DNA from: Sinotaia quadrata
Lineage: Eukaryota; Mollusca; Gastropoda; Architaenioglossa; Viviparidae
Assembly: GCA_028829895.1 (NCBI GenBank)
Contig: CM054180.1
Location: 121,196,363 to 121,260,362 of the forward strand
Direction: 5' to 3'
Length of the DNA stretch: 64,000 nucleotides
Shown here: positions 58,859 to 64,000 of the stretch, piece by piece
Position numbering within the stretch: the first letter of the stretch is position 1
Layout: the number at the start of each line of letters is the position of its first letter
The notes under the pieces: generated by a model
What the model was told of the DNA's origin: nothing
The model's input: only the letters and a program-made list of their open reading frames with translations
The model's database searches: none
Program-made: the position numbers and the translations under genes

Positions 58859-60250
58859 ATTGTGACATACTTCCTTTTGTTACTGGCTTTGATTATGATT
58901 ATTATTAATCATCCACAACTAATTACAAACGATGGAGAAATCTTAATTTATGTTTATTAATAATCCTCCCAAGAGACACAACTCATCTCTCATTTAGCAG
59001 ATTATACAGGTGTATAAGACGTTCTCTCCCAAGCCACAATAATAAGACAGACATTTTACTCTCACATAATACTTCCATGGGTGGAAACGTCTTACTAAAA
59101 GCTGTATTTTGTTTTTATTTAACGAGTCCCCTTCCACCCACTAATACTGCACCATAAGATTTAATATATGTGCAAGAAGATTAATAAATTTAACAATAAA
59201 TTTATTAAATCCAACAATCAAATATACAATACATGATTATAATCAAAACAGCATTGACGTTTACATCACTACATAACAATGATTATATATATGATCAAGT
59301 TCATAGATTTAGTTTCATCATAAAAATGAGAGAGGAATTTTAGAGAGATAATTATAGTCAATGTGCATATATAATCTTTTTCAATGATTGCAGCTGTCAC
59401 TAATGCATTTTCACAATCATGTGGTGTGCAACAAGTCACTTCCTTTCTTCTTAGATGATGGTCCAATGTAACATTTCTAGGCACATTATACAACTGTTCT
59501 TCAATATTTGATCTGCTCACACAGTACCCCATTGAAAATTGTCTAGAACTTCTTATGAGCTATCAAAGCACATCACAAGGAGTGTTCCAAATTCTTTGTG
59601 TGTGCTACCCAAGCACACCATGAGGAATGTTCAAGGGAATTCATGAATTCTAGACACCAGGCTCAACCTCAGTTTCAGATGTATTGGCTCTTGAATGGAA
59701 TTTACAGGAATCAACTTAAAGCAACATGTTTACTTTCACATTCGATCACAACTTTTGATACACAACAGCGTGATCCAGTAGAGTACAATAGCCACTGTAA
59801 TATGAAATGGATACAAGGTTACAAAACCCCCAAATCATCAACATCATTAAAAATAAAAGGACGCTCCTTTCTGCAAAAGCCAAATTAAGGGTAGTGTTAA
59901 GTTAAGGCATATTTCATCTTTAAATTCAATTCTTTCTTACAAATATTTTCAACTTACAAATCATTTAACAACATTCATTGGCCCGATACACTCACAGCAT
60001 AATAAACACAGCATCAATCAAATTTCACAAGCATAAATGTAAACGAAATCAAATAAGTGAACAAAGAAATAATCATTCAATTACTTAAGCATACTCCAAT
60101 TCAAATCATAGATCAATAGCAAACATGACCAAAATATTTTAAGTCTATTCTTTCTTTATCATTCAGTTAAATTACCAGATGCTAACAATTGCTTTTATGA
60201 CAGGACTTGAGTTACGTCAAAATCAAACTGATTAGAATATAGAACTTTCT
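58859..60250 (-). mobile_element. LTR-like dispersed element, reverse copy c
   Basis: The copy starts near TGTGACATAC and carries ATTAATCATCCACAACTAAT, TACTTCCATGGGTGGAAACG, TTAATAAATTTAACAATAAA, then the internal blocks shared with copies a and b (TTACAAATCATTTAAC, GCCCGATACACTC, GATCAATAGCAAAC). The distal end is not seen. It lies immediately 3' of the membrane-helix exon of the Ig-CCP receptor. Confidence 0.65.
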
Positions 60251-60343
60251 TCATCAAAATAAGTTTCGGTCTATCCCCATTGGAGAAAATTATTACAAAC
60301 AAGTGTGAGACTATTCTCAGAAAAAAATCGAAAACTGCACTGC

Positions 60344-60344
60344 G

Positions 60345-60434
<90 letters not shown>

Positions 60435-60450
60435 ACACACATCACACACA
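60344..60450. repeat. CA microsatellite
   Basis: About 48 CA units, with a CTCACA interruption near the end. Confidence 0.97.
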
Positions 60451-60834
60451 TACAAAGACACACACAATTGTAAATTGTCTAAGATTTTTCAACTGATTTA
60501 GCATTCCTGAATTTGAAAATGACATCCAATTTTTTTTAATGAGGTCAGTTTTTTTTTTTTTTTTAGCTAATTCGATTTTTAAAAATCCGATCTTATAGCT
60601 AAATCGATTACATTTTTGTAACATTATTAGGCAAGTTTGTTAATATTTCTCTTCCAAAATAGGTTTTTAAATTACAAAATAATTAAAATTTTTAAAAATC
60701 GAATTTTAAAACAATTCATTTATTAAATATTACAAACGTTGATTAGTGTACATTGAATAGTAGACATTGATAACAGTAAGTAAATATAAATTCAATATTA
60801 GGCCATCATTGTTCAAAATTCAGGACATGAACTT

Positions 60835-61008
60835 CTATCTCTTCGAACTTCTAGAATGCTCAGCAGTAGGAATGTCTCTCTTTAGAGTCTGTGATAGAGT
60901 CAAGACAAAATTTTGTGTCGTGAACTCTTGGCCCAGATTTTCAATTTTAAATTGTATTTTCGAATGTAGTTCCTTTGTTAGGGCATTCCTGACATGCTCC
61001 TGTATTCA
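60835..61008 (-). pseudogene. Possible coding remnant, unidentified
   Basis: On the minus strand an open segment of about 57 codons between stop codons has a normal, amphipathic amino-acid composition (EHVRNALTKELHSK, IENLGQEF, LSQTLKRDIPTAEHS). There is no start codon or clear splice signal. It may be a decayed exon or mobile-element fragment. No family is recognised. Confidence 0.25.
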
Positions 61009-61079
61009 ATAGGCAGAGAGACTTATTCCATATTATGTAACTTTTGGACAATAGCTGATTGTAGGTCGAAGCTGTAGCA

Positions 61080-61110
61080 TCACCACGTGACTGGTCACGT
61101 GATGAACTCA
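61080..61110. promoter_or_regulatory. Imperfect palindrome with two CACGTG E-boxes
   Basis: CATCACCACGTGACTGG is followed by TCACGTGATG. The two halves are inverted, each with a CACGTG core in a GTCACGTG-type context recognised by bHLH-zip factors (USF/TFE family) in animals. No gene start is recognised beside it. Confidence 0.3.
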
Positions 61111-62515
61111 TGTACTTTCATAAATACACTGACACGCGTACAATTCTTCACTCATGAGGGAAACGGCTGACAGAACACATGAACGTCGCATTCTCCGATA
61201 TTTCCGTGTAGTCATTACGAAAAAGTATAAGTGAGAGACCCGCTGTCTTGATGCATTTGTCTACATAAGAAGGTAAAAACACATCCACTTCTTAAATCAT
61301 TAATTATATTTCTATTTAAGATTTGCTTGTACGAATTTATGCATTGTGTTTTGTGCAGGAAAATATATTGTTGCATTATCCTCCAAACACGTGGCTCAAT
61401 AAAAATGTGGCTAAGTCTAAATGTTCCATTGTACATAAATTAATTGTAATCTTTTAACTTTTAATTTATAAACCTTAATTCATTTTATGTCACAGAACGT
61501 CTGTGCACGTTGCAAAATTTTCATGATAATTCAAATTCATTTTGCGTTTAATTCCATTATGATTTGTAAAGCGCACATGCGTTAAATTTGAATCGTGTCT
61601 GATTTTTCTTTTGATGAATTCAATTTTGTATGACGTAAATGTTTGGGAATTCATATATCATGTAATGTTAATTGTAAAACACATGTGGACTATATTGTAT
61701 CTTTTCTTATAAACGTAATTATATTTGTAAAGACACAATAGGTCAAGGATTAAGCTATACATTATTGTCGACCACATGCATTGGAAAGTGAAACGTTAAA
61801 GCAAATAGCTCATAGGAATCATTCTATTTCCAGAGCGGGTTTCTTGTTTCTTCTACCTTTGGCTTTTTCAATCACTTTGGCTTTGCTTGCCTGTCACAAG
61901 TACTGCCTCTTGCATTGTATCTTGGTGATACACCCTTACAAGTACACCCTCAGTGATGCCTGTAAAGTCGATGGATGACTGGCATATCTAAATCTGTGAC
62001 AAGTACGTTGGCAAACCTTTGTTGCTCAGAACCATGATCCTGAACCATATTGAACTGTGGCAACATTGTTGGCAACGGCTCAGAACAGCTAAGTGAATAG
62101 CTCTGTGACTCTTTCATCAAATATTGATATCAGCATTTGTGTATTTGAACGCATAATAATGACAGTATAACTTAGGAGACTTGAATATCATCTTCCTTAA
62201 TTAATTTGTTATTGTTATAAGTGTTAAACCTATTAAATTCTCTTCTTATCTTGTTGAGACCTCTTATCGTAGTAATTTTTATGCATATTTTATAGACCAA
62301 ATTTACGGTTTGGATAGGGACAAATGAGCTGAGTGAAACTTGAATGCATAATTATTTAAGAGAGTTTTAACGGTTTCCAAACTGAGCTTTGTACGCAAGT
62401 TTATCTGTCTGTGAATCTGTCTGTCTCTAACTACAAGATGCATTTTCATAGGGACTGAAGGATAAGCTTGAGCAGCCAGTCTGTTCAGAATTAAGAATAG
62501 GATTAAATTTAAATT
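61111..62515. other. Intergenic, nothing recognised
   Basis: The sequence is AT-rich. The frame at 61781-61978 has a hydrophobic stretch but no homology I recognise and no splice context. Confidence 0.35.
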
Positions 62516-62519
62516 GTTA

Positions 62520-64000
62520 AATTAGAATTCTATAAATTCCTGAGCAGGGTCTTTAAATAAATACTGGACACGTAACAGAGTCCAACAGTAATCAGCCATC
62601 GTGACTGCATCCCAGCGTCCCTGATACTTGGTTTCCATCTCTTTCATATCCTATGAAATTTCCCCCCTTGCTCGTCGCTCATTGATCCCAGATTTTCAGG
62701 AAACCGATCCATATGTGAGAATAATTAATGTATTTTTCATGTTGCATCCAAGGTTTCTGAAAGCAGTTAGTATATTGCAACAAGCTCTGCATAGTTCCTG
62801 GCCTTATTGTTGCCAAGAAAGATTTTCACGACCAGAACAAAAGCCTTTCATGTTTCCAGTTCCACTTCATTCAATGAGTTTTCAAACTCTGGATCTCTGA
62901 TTAGCTTACAGAGTTGTGGATCATCAAAAATGCCAGCTTTCAACTTCTTAATGGTCAACCCTGGAAAAGCATGGCACAAGTAAGCGAAACAGCCACCATC
63001 CTTGTCCAGAACTTTGGTGAACTGTTTGATTAAACCAAGCTTAATGTGCAGCAGTGGGAAAAGTATCTTGTCTCTGTCCACCAGAGGGTTGTTTATGAGG
63101 TTCTTTGCTTTGCAAGGTACCAATTCCTCCCGTACAGGCCAGTCCTGCTTCGAGTAATGCTGTGCTTTGTCCCTACTATCCCACATGCAAAGAAAGCATG
63201 GGTACTTGGTGAATCCAGACTGTTGTCCCAACAAGAAGTTTACCATCTTTAGGTCAACACAAAGTAACCATCCATGCTGATCATAACGAATTTTCTCCAC
63301 CACGTACTTCACCGCTTCATACTTCTCCTTAGTGTAGTCGGTGAGCTAGTACAGAGGCAAACTGGTTACCATTTTGTAGCAGAACACAGTTCAGTGATCG
63401 CTTGCTGCTGTCAATGAACAATTTCTAATCTTCAGGTTTATACTGTGGCACTCCAAGCTTTGTAGAAGCTGCGCAATATCTGTACAGTACACCAGGTCCT
63501 TCTCTGTAGAGAAACAACTGAGATTCTCTTGATGTCTGTTGCGGTAGAAGGTGATGCGAGCATTATCAGAAAGGATGTTTTTTCCCTCAATCTGGATGCC
63601 AACAGTTCAGCAGATGACTTTGACATGCTGAGATCATGAACTAGATCATTTAGTTCCTTTTGCGTACAGGGAAAATGATTTGGAACATCATCATCAAGAA
63701 CCACTAATTCTTCTTCTTCATATTCTTCAACACTAGATAAATCTTCTTCACAAATGTCGGTATGATCTCCAGGGACACGTTTTGGAATTTCATCACAATG
63801 AGCTACTGGACGACGTGCTGATTTAAGATCAGGATACTTAAGGCTGCTCTGGTTTTTCTGTTAATGCCAGTCACATCAATAGCTCAGAAGTAACAGTCAG
63901 TGACATGGTTTGTCTGTTCCATCCAAACCATTGGAATTCCAAACTTCAGACAACTCTTCTTACCCTTGGTCCAACGACGCAAATTCTCAGTGCATCTCTT
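62520..64000 (-). pseudogene. Decayed multi-copy invertebrate repeat-associated protein gene (runs off the right edge)
   Basis: Read on the minus strand from 64000: LRRWTKGKKSCLKFGIPMVW, HVTDCYF-stop-AIDVTG, SLKYPDLKSARRPVAHCDEI, an acidic segment, CTQKELNDLVHDLSMSKSSA, then after a frameshift SDNARITFYRNRHQENLSCF and LVYCTDIAQLL. The long intact part (63312-62848) contains YDQHGWLLCVDLKMV, FLLGQQSGFTKYPCFLCMWD, NNPLVDRDKILFPLLHIKLG and IRDPEFENSLNEVE. After a stop, the remainder includes FLGNNKARNYAEL, PENLGSMSDEQGGKFH and MADYCWTL in shifted frames, ending at TAA 62522-62524. This is the conserved order of a widespread uncharacterised invertebrate protein family with KPDxFCYxC and CFLCxWDSR motifs, known to me as repeated and probably transposon-linked. 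At least three frame disruptions and two in-frame stops make it a pseudogene. Confidence 0.75.

Noticed and set aside
61781..61978. 65-codon frame with a hydrophobic segment
   Set aside because: No splice signals, no homology, and isolated in AT-rich DNA.

Overview
The window is eukaryotic, AT-rich, intron-rich DNA from an animal genome, most likely a lophotrochozoan and probably a gastropod mollusc. That assignment is inference: it rests on the dense TCTA/GTCT/CT/CA microsatellites, many 28-63 bp minisatellites, tRNA-derived SINE-like repeats, and small receptor genes built from phase-1 exons. No ribosomal RNA, functional tRNA, CRISPR or bacterial operon structure is visible. Most long open frames in the window are simply translated microsatellites.

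Four spliced genes can be reconstructed. (1) At about 4.9-9.8 kb on + lies a weakly supported, short, cysteine-rich gene resembling an immunoglobulin-like protein. (2) At 12.9-18.9 kb on + lies the best-supported gene. One exon carries RING, two B-boxes and a coiled coil (a TRIM architecture), and two downstream exons encode a full OARD1/TARG1-type macrodomain, the ADP-ribose-protein hydrolase fold, with both catalytic residues kept. Splice phases match exactly, so a RING-BB-BB-CC-macro fusion of 523 residues is predicted. A noncoding leader and an intron with interferon-response-like GAAANNGAAA motifs precede it. (3) At 27.0-38.6 kb on - lies a seven-exon type I receptor: signal peptide, three Ig-like domains, one membrane helix, an ITAM-like exon, then a long exon with nine further tyrosine motifs (ITIM-like YLKL/YLHL and a YLEP repeat array). 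(4) At 42.8-58.6 kb on + lies a divergently oriented type I receptor: signal peptide, one Ig-like domain related to domain 1 of gene 3, two CCP/sushi domains and a membrane helix. Its cytoplasmic end is not located. Together they look like a small innate-immunity neighbourhood: two recognition receptors and an intracellular ubiquitin/ADP-ribose effector. That reading is inferred from domain content.

The rest is introns and intergenic DNA filled with repeats. One dispersed TG...CA element resembling a solo LTR is present in seven full or partial copies between 23 and 60 kb. One copy is nested inside another, with a probable 5-bp target duplication, and one splits a satellite array. Other repeats are two tRNA-related SINE-like copies, a decayed LINE reverse transcriptase (51.9-53.0 kb), a decayed C-rich invertebrate repeat-associated protein gene running off the right end (62.5-64.0 kb, -), decayed sushi exons, and numerous micro- and minisatellites.
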